From contig JAUVCP010000015.1 of assembly GCA_030590765.1 (NCBI GenBank), positions 1 to 12,740 on the forward strand: a DNA stretch of 12,740 bases. Reading direction: 5' to 3'. The DNA is from Flavobacteriaceae bacterium (GTDB lineage: Bacteria > Bacteroidota > Bacteroidia > Flavobacteriales > Flavobacteriaceae). The number at the start of each line of letters is the position of its first letter. Within the stretch, counting starts at the first letter, position 1. Shown one piece after another: positions 1-7,193 of this stretch. A program made the translations under genes and the position numbers. The notes under the pieces were generated by a model. It was not told the origin of the DNA and ran no database searches. It saw only the letters and a list, made by a program, of their open reading frames with translations.

Positions 1-153
1 GTCAATTATATTAACAAAATTAAAGCTAAAGGATTACATAAAATTAAATCTTCATCTGATATTGCAGAACTGTTATTTGAAACTTGGAATAGAAATGAGA
101 TTGACTACATAAATCTTTTAAAGTTGTTTTACTAAATTAGAAATAATAAAAAG
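1..153 (+). pseudogene. Remnant of a RadC-like JAB-domain protein, frameshifted
   Basis: Frame 1 is open from the window edge to a stop at 133-135 and encodes 44 residues, including KIKSSSDIAELLFETWNRNE and IDY. This resembles the segment just before the JAB core in RadC-like proteins of Bacteroidota (pattern: K-I-x-S-S-x-D, then a W-[ND]-x-x-x-I-[ED] stretch). The expected continuation, SFKVVLLN, is readable in another frame at 114-137. RNNK then follows back in frame 1 at 139-150. RadC proteins normally read ...SFKVLLLNRxNKVLG here, so two small frameshifts would restore the family sequence, and the similarity stops soon after. RadC-like JAB proteins are common cargo of Bacteroidota mobile elements. 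The gene start lies outside the window. The family call rests on motif memory, not on a search. An ordinary unrelated C-terminus is the alternative. Confidence 0.55.
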
Positions 154-376
154 AGTTCCGGAAGAAATTAAATCAGCAAAATATATCACTTCAAGATGGA
201 AAAATAATTCCTAAAAATAATTTTATTATGGGATTGTACAGGAATTTACTATATTATGAAATTATTAACATTTGGTTCTCAACTTGTTAGGAATTTATTG
301 TAGTAGTGAGAGTTAAAATCTAACCCGAGACCTGCTATATAACAGATAAATAATATTCAATAATTTTAATTTAGAA
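154..376. other. Gene-free AT-rich stretch
   Basis: Between the RadC-like remnant and the direct repeats I see only short, stop-interrupted reading frames with no recognisable protein motif. The stretch is AT-rich and may be further decayed mobile-element DNA. Confidence 0.5.
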
Positions 377-397
377 ATGTTGTACCTATGTTGTACC
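377..397. repeat. Tandem 10-base direct repeat beside tRNA-Leu
   Basis: ATGTTGTACC occurs at 377-386 and again at 388-397, separated by one base (period 11, about one helical turn). It lies about 45 bases beyond the 3' end of the tRNA-Leu gene. Short direct repeats on one helical face next to a tRNA 3' end are what arm-type binding sites of a tyrosine integrase look like. That role is inference: no integrase gene and no second att site are in the window. Confidence 0.5.
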
Positions 398-399
398 CG

Positions 400-434
400 C
401 ATAAAAAAAGTCGGAATTTAAAATTCCGACTTTT
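400..434 (-). terminator. Rho-independent terminator of tRNA-Leu
   Basis: A perfect 14-base inverted repeat occupies 406-419 and 421-434, centred on base 420. On the minus strand it is followed by an uninterrupted T run (complement of the A run at 403-409). The hairpin begins 8 bases after the last base of the tRNA. Its orientation fits the tRNA transcript and not anything on the plus strand. Confidence 0.8.
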
Positions 435-442
435 CCTTGTAG

Positions 443-524
443 TGCGGGCGAAAGGACTCGAACCTTCACACCGTGAGGCACTAGATCCTAAATCTAGCGT
501 GTCTACCAATTTCACCACGCCCGC
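443..524 (-). tRNA. tRNA-Leu (anticodon UAG)
   Basis: Read on the minus strand, an 82-base tRNA folds with the 7-bp acceptor stem GCGGGCG/CGCCCGC (518-524 with 444-450) and discriminator A at 443. The D-loop contains GGTAGA, the anticodon stem is CTAGA/TCTAG with loop TTTAGGA, and the T-arm contains GGTTCGAGTCC. A long variable arm marks it as class II. The anticodon is TAG (plus-strand 488-490), which decodes CUA and other CUN leucine codons. The 3' CCA is not encoded, as is usual in many Bacteroidota tRNAs. The tRNA has its own promoter and terminator. Confidence 0.96.
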
Positions 525-552
525 ATTAGCTTTTCGCTTTGATAAGCGGATG

Positions 553-582
553 CAAATATAAACAATTTTACAGATTACAAAA
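553..582 (-). promoter_or_regulatory. Bacteroidota-type promoter for tRNA-Leu
   Basis: On the minus strand TATATTTG (553-560) matches the Bacteroidota -7 consensus TAnnTTTG exactly. A TTTTG (578-582) lies 17 bases upstream, within the TTG-N17-23-TAnnTTTG spacing described for flavobacteria. Transcription would start near 547, giving a leader of about 20 bases before the tRNA 5' end at 524. Confidence 0.7.
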
Positions 583-650
583 CATCCTAAATAAATATTA
601 TTTTCGAAAAGTAAAATATTTCTGACAAGAAATAAGTATTTTCTTTTTTC

Positions 651-658
651 TACCTTTG
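651..658 (+). promoter_or_regulatory. Putative -7 box of the M20 peptidase gene
   Basis: TACCTTTG matches the TAnnTTTG consensus and ends 21 bases before the ATG at 680. I found no clear TTG at -33 with normal spacing, so the promoter is only half supported by sequence. Confidence 0.5.
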
Positions 659-679
659 TTTTATAAATAATACTATCCT

Positions 680-2074
680 ATGCAAACAATAAAAAATTAC
701 GTTCAAGAAAATAAAGATAGGTTTATCAATGAGTTATTTGATTTATTGAAGATACCATCTATTAGTGCAGATCCCGATTATAAAAAAGATGTAATCAAAA
801 CTGCTGATGCTGTAAAAAGTTCATTAGAAAAAGCAGGGTGTAAGAAACTTGAAATTTGTAAAACACCAGGTAATCCAATTGTATATGGTGAACATATTAT
901 TGATAATCAATTGCCAACTATTCTGGTTTATGGTCATTATGATGTACAACCGGCAGATCCTATTGATCTCTGGGATTCACCTCCATTTGAACCTGTGATC
1001 AAAAAAACAGTTATTCATCCGGAAGGAGCCATTTTTGCACGTGGTGCCTGTGATGATAAAGGTCAATTATTTATGCATGTAAAAGCATTTGAATATATGA
1101 TCCAAAATGATACTTTACCTTGTAATGTCAAGTTTATGATAGAAGGAGAAGAAGAAATTGGTTCGCCAAGTTTGGAATGGTTTGTTAAAAGGAATCAGGA
1201 AAAATTAAGTAATGATGTGATCCTGATCTCAGATACCGGTATGATCAGTAACCAGCAACCATCTATTACTACCGGTTTGCGTGGTTTAAGTTATGTGGAA
1301 GTAGAAGTTACGGGTCCGAATCGTGATCTACATTCAGGCCTTTACGGAGGGGCTGTTGCCAATCCGATCAATATTTTAACCAAGATGATCGCTTCTTTGC
1401 ATGACGAAGACAACCATATTACAATTCCGGGGTTTTACGATAAAGTAATAGAGGCATCCGACAAAGAAAGAGTTGAAATGGCGAAAGCTCCATTTTCATT
1501 AGATGCTTATAAAAAAGCATTGGATATTGAAGATGTTTTCGGTGAAAAAGGCTATACAACGAACGAACGTAATTCCATTCGCCCAACTTTAGATGTTAAC
1601 GGTATTTGGGGTGGTTATACAGGTGAAGGCGCTAAGACGGTAATTGCAAGTAAAGCTTTTGCTAAGATCTCTATGCGTTTGGTTCCTGATCAGAATCCTG
1701 ATGAAATTACAGAAATGTTTACCAATCATTTTAAAAGTATTGCTCCAAAATCTGTTAAAGTGAAAGTAACTGCTCATCATGGCGGACATGCTTATGTAAC
1801 TCCTATTGATAACATTGGATATAAAGCTGCAAACAGAGCTTATACAGAATCTTTTAGTGTAGAAGCTATTCCGCAAAGATCAGGAGGAAGTATTCCAATT
1901 GTGGCTCTTTTTGAGCAAGAATTGAAAAGTAAAACCATTTTAATGGGATTTGGTTTAGATAGCGATGCAATCCATTCTCCAAATGAGCATTATGGTATTT
2001 TTAATTATTTAAAAGGAATAGAAACCATTCCTTTGTTCTATAAATATTATACAGAATTATTTCGTAAAAAATAG
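680..2074 (+). CDS. M20-family metallodipeptidase
   Basis: This 464-residue protein is a dinuclear zinc (or manganese) dipeptidase of the M20/ArgE-DapE-CPG2 superfamily, closest in pattern to carnosinase/DUG1-type M20 dipeptidases. It would hydrolyse dipeptides in the cytoplasm, as no signal peptide is present. The family residues are in order: H86 and D88 in YGHYDVQP, D125 in RGACDDKG, the catalytic and metal pair E158-E159 in EGEEEIGS, D185 in LISDTG, and H432 in AIHSPNEH. The inserted lid/dimerisation domain, about 195-380, contains DLHSG with H218, the residue that reaches into the partner active site in this family. Length is normal and the gene is intact. The start at 680 fits the -7 box just upstream. 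It runs convergent to the PUL and is probably unrelated to it. The exact substrate cannot be read from sequence. Confidence 0.93.
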   Translation: MQTIKNYVQENKDRFINELFDLLKIPSISADPDYKKDVIKTADAVKSSLEKAGCKKLEICKTPGNPIVYGEHIIDNQLPTILVYGHYDVQPADPIDLWDSPPFEPVIKKTVIHPEGAIFARGACDDKGQLFMHVKAFEYMIQNDTLPCNVKFMIEGEEEIGSPSLEWFVKRNQEKLSNDVILISDTGMISNQQPSITTGLRGLSYVEVEVTGPNRDLHSGLYGGAVANPINILTKMIASLHDEDNHITIPGFYDKVIEASDKERVEMAKAPFSLDAYKKALDIEDVFGEKGYTTNERNSIRPTLDVNGIWGGYTGEGAKTVIASKAFAKISMRLVPDQNPDEITEMFTNHFKSIAPKSVKVKVTAHHGGHAYVTPIDNIGYKAANRAYTESFSVEAIPQRSGGSIPIVALFEQELKSKTILMGFGLDSDAIHSPNEHYGIFNYLKGIETIPLFYKYYTELFRKK

Positions 2075-2085
2075 AATTTTTGAAT

Positions 2086-2144
2086 TTGATTTGTATATGG
2101 AATTTTTCAAAAGTATTGTTTATACAAATCAACTCTTTTTTCTT
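2086..2144 (+). terminator. AT-rich hairpin terminator after the M20 gene
   Basis: A perfect 12-base inverted repeat (2086-2097 and 2121-2132, TTGATTTGTATA and its complement) with a 23-base loop is followed by CTCTTTTTTCTT on the plus strand. It starts 12 bases after the M20 stop codon. The minus-strand side lacks a T run, so it probably does not terminate the FucP transcript efficiently. The stem is AT-rich and therefore of moderate strength. Confidence 0.5.
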
Positions 2145-2169
2145 AAGAAAATACAGAATGACATATTTT

Positions 2170-3492
2170 CTATGTTGTCTTAGCATTTTTATAAGTCCTG
2201 AATCCATAAAGTGCTACCACCATAAAGCCAATCATTGGCAAAACAAAAGAGAAATTTACTTCCGGTACACCAAGAATTCTAATATCGTCATATCCTTTTC
2301 CTCCAAGATCCATGATCAGACCTTGTAAGATTGGCATAAATGCTCCACCTACAATTGCCATTACTAAAAATGCAGATGCCGGTTTGGCGTCTTCCCCTAA
2401 ACCATGTAATGCAATACCATAAATAGTTGGGAACATCAATGACATACAAAAGGATACTAATACTAAACTGTAAAGTCCACCCATACCATGAATAAAGATG
2501 GTTCCTAAAGTAAACACGATTGCTCCAAAAGATAAGATCATTAATAGTTTTCCGGAGTCAATATATTTTAATAGGAAAGTAAATAAAAATCTACCTGCTA
2601 AAAATACTCCCAAAGCCATATATGCGTAATACACAGCATCTTTGTTGTTTATTCCAAGGTTTTCAGCATATTGGTATATGTAGGTCCAGCACATGATCTG
2701 GGCTCCAACATAAAACATTTGTGCAATTACACCTCCTACAAATCTTTCATTCTTAAAAATTCGTTTGATAGAAGCAATCATTCCGGAAGAATCTTCACTT
2801 TCTTTTTTCTCTGGCATTTTAACAAAAGAAATAATAACCAGCATTACAATTACCAATAACCCCAGGCCAACATAAGGGTTTCTTATCACCATTAAATCTG
2901 AAGTTTTTACTGCTGCTTTGGCTGCTCCGGTTAAGGTTTTATAAATTCCGTTTCCATTTGCGTCAACATCATCTGATTGTAATGCACCTAAAATAAAGGT
3001 CTGAGCAACAAATAAACCAGTAAGTGCACCAAGAGGATTAAAGGCTTGAGCTAGATTTAAACGCTGAGTAGCCGTTTCTTCAGATCCCATTGACATTATA
3101 TATGGGTTTGCCGTAGTTTCTAAAAAAGCTAGTCCAAATGTTAAAATATATAATGCAGCTAAAAAGAAAAAGTAGTTTTCAAAGGCTGCTGCTGGATAAA
3201 AAAGTAATGCCCCTGTGGCATATAAAATAAGTCCTGCGATAATACCCACTTTATAGGAATATTTTTTTACTATAAATGCTGCCGGAAGTGCCATGGTAAA
3301 ATAACCTCCATAAAATGCTGCCTGTACCCAGGATGCCTGGGTGTTATTTAATTCTAATACTTTTTTAAATGCCGATACCATTGGATTAGTAATATCGTTT
3401 GCAAAACCCCAAAGGGCAAATAGTGATGTAATTAAAATAAACGGAACCAGCATTTCTTTAGATACTACCGGAATTTTGTGACTATTGCTCAT
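2170..3492 (-). CDS. fucP: L-fucose:H+ symporter, MFS (FucP family)
   Basis: This 440-residue inner-membrane transporter of the major facilitator superfamily has about 12 hydrophobic segments. It follows the E. coli FucP pattern closely: the N-terminal WGFANDITNP segment with D33 at the place of the proton-coupling Asp46, FLETTANP with E125 at the place of Glu135, and RLNLAQAFNPLGA with Q149 and N152 at the places of sugar-contacting Gln159 and Asn162. The motif KKYSYKVGIIAGL after helix 2 is also FucP-like. The expected role is uptake of free L-fucose from the periplasm into the cytoplasm with proton symport. It is the last gene of the fucosidase cluster and sits 193 bases after the preceding stump, so it may be transcribed both by read-through and from its own promoter. 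Related sugars such as L-galactose remain possible substrates. Confidence 0.9.
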   Translation of the reverse strand: MSNSHKIPVVSKEMLVPFILITSLFALWGFANDITNPMVSAFKKVLELNNTQASWVQAAFYGGYFTMALPAAFIVKKYSYKVGIIAGLILYATGALLFYPAAAFENYFFFLAALYILTFGLAFLETTANPYIMSMGSEETATQRLNLAQAFNPLGALTGLFVAQTFILGALQSDDVDANGNGIYKTLTGAAKAAVKTSDLMVIRNPYVGLGLLVIVMLVIISFVKMPEKKESEDSSGMIASIKRIFKNERFVGGVIAQMFYVGAQIMCWTYIYQYAENLGINNKDAVYYAYMALGVFLAGRFLFTFLLKYIDSGKLLMILSFGAIVFTLGTIFIHGMGGLYSLVLVSFCMSLMFPTIYGIALHGLGEDAKPASAFLVMAIVGGAFMPILQGLIMDLGGKGYDDIRILGVPEVNFSFVLPMIGFMVVALYGFRTYKNAKTT

Positions 3493-3527
3493 TTTTTTTT
3501 CAGGAATTAAGATTAATTTACTAAAAC

Positions 3528-3535
3528 CAAAGAAA
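3528..3535 (-). promoter_or_regulatory. Weak -7-like box before the fucose permease
   Basis: On the minus strand TTTCTTTG differs from TAnnTTTG at one defining position and lies 35 bases before the FucP start codon. No good -33 TTG is seen at the expected distance. It is a candidate only; the gene could equally be served by read-through from the operon. Confidence 0.25.
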
Positions 3536-3685
3536 CAATATTTTTATAGTAAACTTAATATTTATATATTTTTCAATTTAAAACCCTTTAACAGAATGAT
3601 TAAATTTTTTCGACGAATGTAATATGGAGATGTTTAAAAAGTTACTATTTAAATACTTATTTTTAATACGTGAACTACAGTTCGT

Positions 3686-3913
3686 TTACCTCCAAATATT
3701 TTCCAGCCACTTGGTGCGAATAAATATATGTGTTTTGCTTTCATTACCCTGGATAGGCGCACAACCCCAGAGGCTATAATTATTATCCTGGACAGCAACA
3801 CCTTTCCATTCCAGTCCTTTGGCAATAAATGAATAATTTGCTTTTAGGTTTTGAGCATAAGTATTGAAAATTAAACAGCTTAAAAATACAAAAGTGATTA
3901 GTTTTAGTTTCAT
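3686..3913 (-). pseudogene. N-terminal stump of a propeller-type glycoside hydrolase
   Basis: I place the start at 3913 because it gives a clean signal peptide (MKLKLITFVFLSCLIF, cleavage after NTYAQ). An upstream in-frame ATG at 3955 would add 14 polar residues and overlap the esterase gene. The mature part carries NYSLWGCAPIQGNESKTHIF. This aligns with GYYNWGTSIIKGKDGKYHLF near residues 44-63 of the propeller module encoded at 4801-7191: both have W-G-x-x-x-I-x-G-x-x-x-K-x-H-[IL]-F. That segment is blade 1 of GH43/GH117-like enzymes, which normally run to about 350 residues or more. Here the frame stops after 75 residues, and no continuation is visible in the 193 bases downstream. It is most likely the leftover of a deleted or truncated paralogue. 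A small secreted protein in its own right is less likely. Confidence 0.65.
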
Positions 3914-3926
3914 AGATACAGATGTC

Positions 3927-4796
3927 TTATTTGTACTCATTAATTTTTTTAGCAAATCTTTTACCCAATTCTAAAATACCAAGCGTATTAAAATGAACTT
4001 TATCATCTGGATTAGGCGAATTAGGTTCGTCACAACGTAAGGGTAAATCATCTGTATTAATTATAAAAGCATTTTTTAATGCTAAAGGATTATTTGAATT
4101 TTGATCAATGTTTTTTTGAGCTAGCCTCACATCTTCACGACCAGTAAATCTAGGTAACGGAACAGGTATTACGTAGCCATAGATAAAAAGCATATTTTTT
4201 GAATCAAATTGCTTTCTTACTCTCTTTATAAAATGTCTTAGATTCTTTCCGTAGTTGTAAGAATTTCTCATTCCTGCTATATCTCTGGCATCTGCTTCAC
4301 CCTGCTGCCAAACCATTGCCCGAATTGTTGGTTTGTATCCTTTTTTTCTTAATTGTTCCAATCCCGTTTCTACCGTATAAATAAATTTTTTATACTCTTT
4401 ACCAAAGTTAATAGTGTCTTTATTATTCTTACCCGGATTCCATAAATTATAAAGATCTGAACCTGAAAGAGCATGTTTGATCAGTGCAATTTTTTTGTCA
4501 GGCCATAAGTTTTGAAGTGAAGTACCTAGACTGAGTTCAACTCCAAATCTGTCTGGTGATTCAGAAGCTTGACAAAGAGAAACCCATTTCGTTGGTTTAC
4601 CTCCTCCATTTAACCATTTTGAATAGTAAAAGAGTACCGATTGGTTTGTATGGAAATCAACGGGAATATTTTTCATATAACCTTGCCCTGTTGCATTGGA
4701 TTGTCCTCCAATCAAGATTACTTCTATTGGTTTTAATTGGGCATTTAGACAAACGGAATAAATACCAATCAGTAAGGTTAAAAAATACTTTTTCAT
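3927..4796 (-). CDS. Secreted SGNH/SASA-type carbohydrate acetylesterase
   Basis: This 289-residue protein has a type I signal peptide (MKKYFLTLLIGIYSVCLNAQ, cut near residue 20) and so is probably periplasmic. It shows the blocks of the sialate O-acetylesterase-like family (SASA domain, related to CE6). The nucleophile Ser33 lies in LIGGQSNATGQG, the WQQGEADA block (163-170) supplies oxyanion and support residues, and the C-terminal NPDDKVHFN block supplies the Asp265/His268 pair. The expected reaction is removal of O-acetyl groups from sugars. In a fucosidase/sulfatase operon the likely substrate is an acetylated fuco-oligosaccharide, since sulfated fucans are often acetylated. It starts 4 bases after the fusion gene ends, in the same transcript. 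Acetyl position and sugar specificity cannot be inferred from sequence. Confidence 0.85.
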   Translation of the reverse strand: MKKYFLTLLIGIYSVCLNAQLKPIEVILIGGQSNATGQGYMKNIPVDFHTNQSVLFYYSKWLNGGGKPTKWVSLCQASESPDRFGVELSLGTSLQNLWPDKKIALIKHALSGSDLYNLWNPGKNNKDTINFGKEYKKFIYTVETGLEQLRKKGYKPTIRAMVWQQGEADARDIAGMRNSYNYGKNLRHFIKRVRKQFDSKNMLFIYGYVIPVPLPRFTGREDVRLAQKNIDQNSNNPLALKNAFIINTDDLPLRCDEPNSPNPDDKVHFNTLGILELGKRFAKKINEYK

Positions 4797-4800
4797 CGGA

Positions 4801-7191
4801 TTACAAAGAAGTGTCTACATATAGAACACTCAGGTTTTTAATTAATGGTTGATCTATGGATGATGTTATTGTTAATCGTAATTTTTGGATGATTTGCGTT
4901 TCAAATTTTTCAATTCTTTTATGACCTATACTTTTTCCGACGCTTAGAACTTTCCATTTTCTATTAACGTATCCTTCTATTTTATATTCTCTTACTCTTT
5001 CTCCATATTGAATATCTTCTTGAATAATCACATGGTTTACCAGTATTTTTTTATTTAGATTAAGTTCAATTTTTTTTCCTTTCCCATGGGTGGATGCTAT
5101 TGGTTTTGAGAATCGCCTTTTAATCTCATCTCCCCATTCTTTTAAACGTTTCACGTCAGGTTGGGGTAATAAACCATTTGGATCAGGGGTTAAACCGATA
5201 ATTAGAGTAGAGTTTCTTCCAACAGATTTGTAGTACATTTCCATCAAATTTTCTACAGGAAAAATATGTTCTTCATCTCCGGGTTCCCAAAACCATTCAT
5301 GTCGGCCATTATAGCCTCTTAAGGGAGCATCTGACATTGCCGGCATCCAAAATTTCCCATTAGCATTACCTTCTTTTAATAATTTGTAATTATTTGCATA
5401 AATATTTTTTTGAGTTGTTTCTCCTGCTCCGGTTGCTATGTAAGGAAATGTTGCCCAACAAGGATAGGAAACCATACCTGATTCAGAACCACCCCATCTT
5501 GCTTCTGCAAGTTGTCCGTTATGATAGAATAAACAGTTGGGTTGGTATTGCCTTACAATTGGCAAAACATCCGGGGCACCGTTATCTGGATGATCAGCTC
5601 CTCCATCAAACCATATTTCAAACAATTCTCCATAATTAGTACATATCTCTTTTACCATTCCTTCTACCATTTTATTGTACCATTTTTGGCGATTTTCTTT
5701 AAAAGCTCCTTCTCCATTTACTTTAAAATCATGTACTCCCAGGAAGGAATTCCATCGAATACAGAGATAAATTCCTGGTTTGATACCATATTTTCGGCAA
5801 GAAGCAACAAAATCTGCAACGAGATCTCCTTTTCCATTTTTCCACTTTACAGATTTTAAACTATACGGATTTACTTCCGACTGGTATAAAGCAAAACCTG
5901 TTTCATGAGTAGCTGTAAGAATTGCAAATTTAGCACCTGCATCTTTAGCCGCTTTTACCCATTGATCTGTATCTAAACTCTTCGGATTAAATATTTGATA
6001 ATCAGCTACAGGATCAATTCGATTACCTCCTTGCCCGTATTTTTCCCCATCAAATACATGTAAATCATAATGAAAAATAACCCCAAGCTCTGCTTCTTGC
6101 CATGCGAGTTGCCTTTTGTTGGGAACGGGATATTTGTTTTCCATTATCGGAATAAAAACAGGATACGATTCATCACCATTCTTAACAGCCAAACTCAATA
6201 CTTTTGGTTTGTCATCTTCATAATAGATAAAAGGACGTTCCAGGCGATCGGGTTTGAATAGAGATCCATCTGCCATATGAATTTGCTTAGGCATCAATAC
6301 AAATTCATTTGATTTTTTCCAGTTAATTCCATCAGGAGATGTAACCATCCCAATAAAACCACCTCCTTTATTGGTGTGAAAAACTCCGTAAAATCGTTTC
6401 CTTTTTTGATCGTACCAAATAGACATATCTTCGGTATCCAAATAATCTATAACAGGTTTTTTTTGTATAACAAAATCTTTATCAGGAAAATTTGAAATTG
6501 CCATAGCTTGATTTCTCACCCACCATTTTGTTTTATCTTTATCTCCTTTTAAAATAAGGTAGTATTTACCATCTTTGCCTTTGTCAATTGCAGGATTTAC
6601 AGTAAGCTTATTTATGGGGCCTGAAGGCTGAATTAAAGGTTTATCTTTTCTATGCCATGGACCATTCAATGAGTTTGAAATTGCAACTCCAGTACGTTGC
6701 CTGTTGCGTAATGGCATCCAGTTTTTATTTGGATAGCCTTCTTTTGCAGTTTCTATCAAATTATTTTCCGATAAAGGCTGATCTCCTGAGTTTGTAGAAA
6801 TATAATAAAGGTAATATTTGCCATCGAAATATTTTATTTTTGGATTATGAGCTGTTATTGCATCCCAATAATCGTTTCTTCTACCCTTTAAAACAGTTTC
6901 TTTATATTTCCATGGACCGGCCGGACTTTTTGATATGGCATGAGCAATTTCAGAATGGGTTAACCATCCATGAAATCCATAAGATTTTTTCCATCTCGAA
7001 TAAAATAGGTGGTATTTTCCATCTTTTCCTTTTATAATAGATGTCCCCCAGTTATAATAGCCTTCCGTTTTAAAGATGTTATCCTGAGCAACTGCTTCAA
7101 AATTATCATACAATCGTAAGTTGTCAGTTTTGTTTTGGGTAAAACCTATAAATCCCATCACTAAAAAAAAGGCCAGAATTATATTTTTCAT
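4801..7191 (-). CDS. Propeller (GH43/GH117-like) and GH29 fusion glycosidase
   Basis: This is a 796-residue secreted enzyme with a signal peptide (MKNIILAFFLVMGFIGFTQ) and no lipobox cysteine. Residues about 25-355 are a five-bladed propeller of GH43/GH117-like type: repeated blade motifs GKYHLFYSRW (58-67), AHNPKIKYFDGKYYLYY (114-130), VNPAIDKGKDGKYYL (198-212) and EDMSIWY (254-260), then RLERPFIYYED (316-326). Residues about 361-700 are a GH29 alpha-L-fucosidase barrel with GVIFHYDLHVF (370-380), ATHETGFALY (427-436) and the nucleophile block FEIWFDGG, nucleophile Asp529. Residues about 700-796 resemble an F5/8-type galactose-binding-like domain often attached to GH29. GH29 enzymes usually read KHHDGF where this one reads THETGF, so it belongs to a divergent subgroup. 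The gene is in frame throughout, starts 2 bases after the sulfatase stop and ends 4 bases before the esterase start. The propeller may cut a different linkage from the fucosidase half. That substrate is unknown. Confidence 0.85.
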   Translation of the reverse strand: MKNIILAFFLVMGFIGFTQNKTDNLRLYDNFEAVAQDNIFKTEGYYNWGTSIIKGKDGKYHLFYSRWKKSYGFHGWLTHSEIAHAISKSPAGPWKYKETVLKGRRNDYWDAITAHNPKIKYFDGKYYLYYISTNSGDQPLSENNLIETAKEGYPNKNWMPLRNRQRTGVAISNSLNGPWHRKDKPLIQPSGPINKLTVNPAIDKGKDGKYYLILKGDKDKTKWWVRNQAMAISNFPDKDFVIQKKPVIDYLDTEDMSIWYDQKRKRFYGVFHTNKGGGFIGMVTSPDGINWKKSNEFVLMPKQIHMADGSLFKPDRLERPFIYYEDDKPKVLSLAVKNGDESYPVFIPIMENKYPVPNKRQLAWQEAELGVIFHYDLHVFDGEKYGQGGNRIDPVADYQIFNPKSLDTDQWVKAAKDAGAKFAILTATHETGFALYQSEVNPYSLKSVKWKNGKGDLVADFVASCRKYGIKPGIYLCIRWNSFLGVHDFKVNGEGAFKENRQKWYNKMVEGMVKEICTNYGELFEIWFDGGADHPDNGAPDVLPIVRQYQPNCLFYHNGQLAEARWGGSESGMVSYPCWATFPYIATGAGETTQKNIYANNYKLLKEGNANGKFWMPAMSDAPLRGYNGRHEWFWEPGDEEHIFPVENLMEMYYKSVGRNSTLIIGLTPDPNGLLPQPDVKRLKEWGDEIKRRFSKPIASTHGKGKKIELNLNKKILVNHVIIQEDIQYGERVREYKIEGYVNRKWKVLSVGKSIGHKRIEKFETQIIQKLRLTITSSIDQPLIKNLSVLYVDTSL

Positions 7192-7193
7192 AT

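Noticed and set aside
1589..1876. 95-residue open frame on the minus strand inside the M20 gene
   Set aside because: It is antisense to well-conserved M20 coding sequence and has no family resemblance. The same reasoning removes the plus-strand frames inside the PUL genes.
2138..2151. Palindrome TTTTCTTAAGAAAA between the convergent genes
   Set aside because: It is a low-complexity A/T palindrome without a loop or a T run on the minus side, so it is not convincing as a terminator for the fucose permease.
2080..2328. 82-residue plus-strand open frame after the M20 gene
   Set aside because: It covers the terminator hairpin and then runs antisense to the FucP C-terminus. The product has no recognisable domain.
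3672..3683. Short palindrome GAACTACAGTTC just beyond the propeller stump
   Set aside because: The arms are only 5 bases long with no T run after them. Such a palindrome is expected by chance, and no regulator is known here.
3493..3685. Open frame of about 36 codons following the stop of the propeller stump
   Set aside because: It is AT-rich and has no blade motif or other recognisable family pattern, so I do not treat it as coding or as a continuation of the stump.
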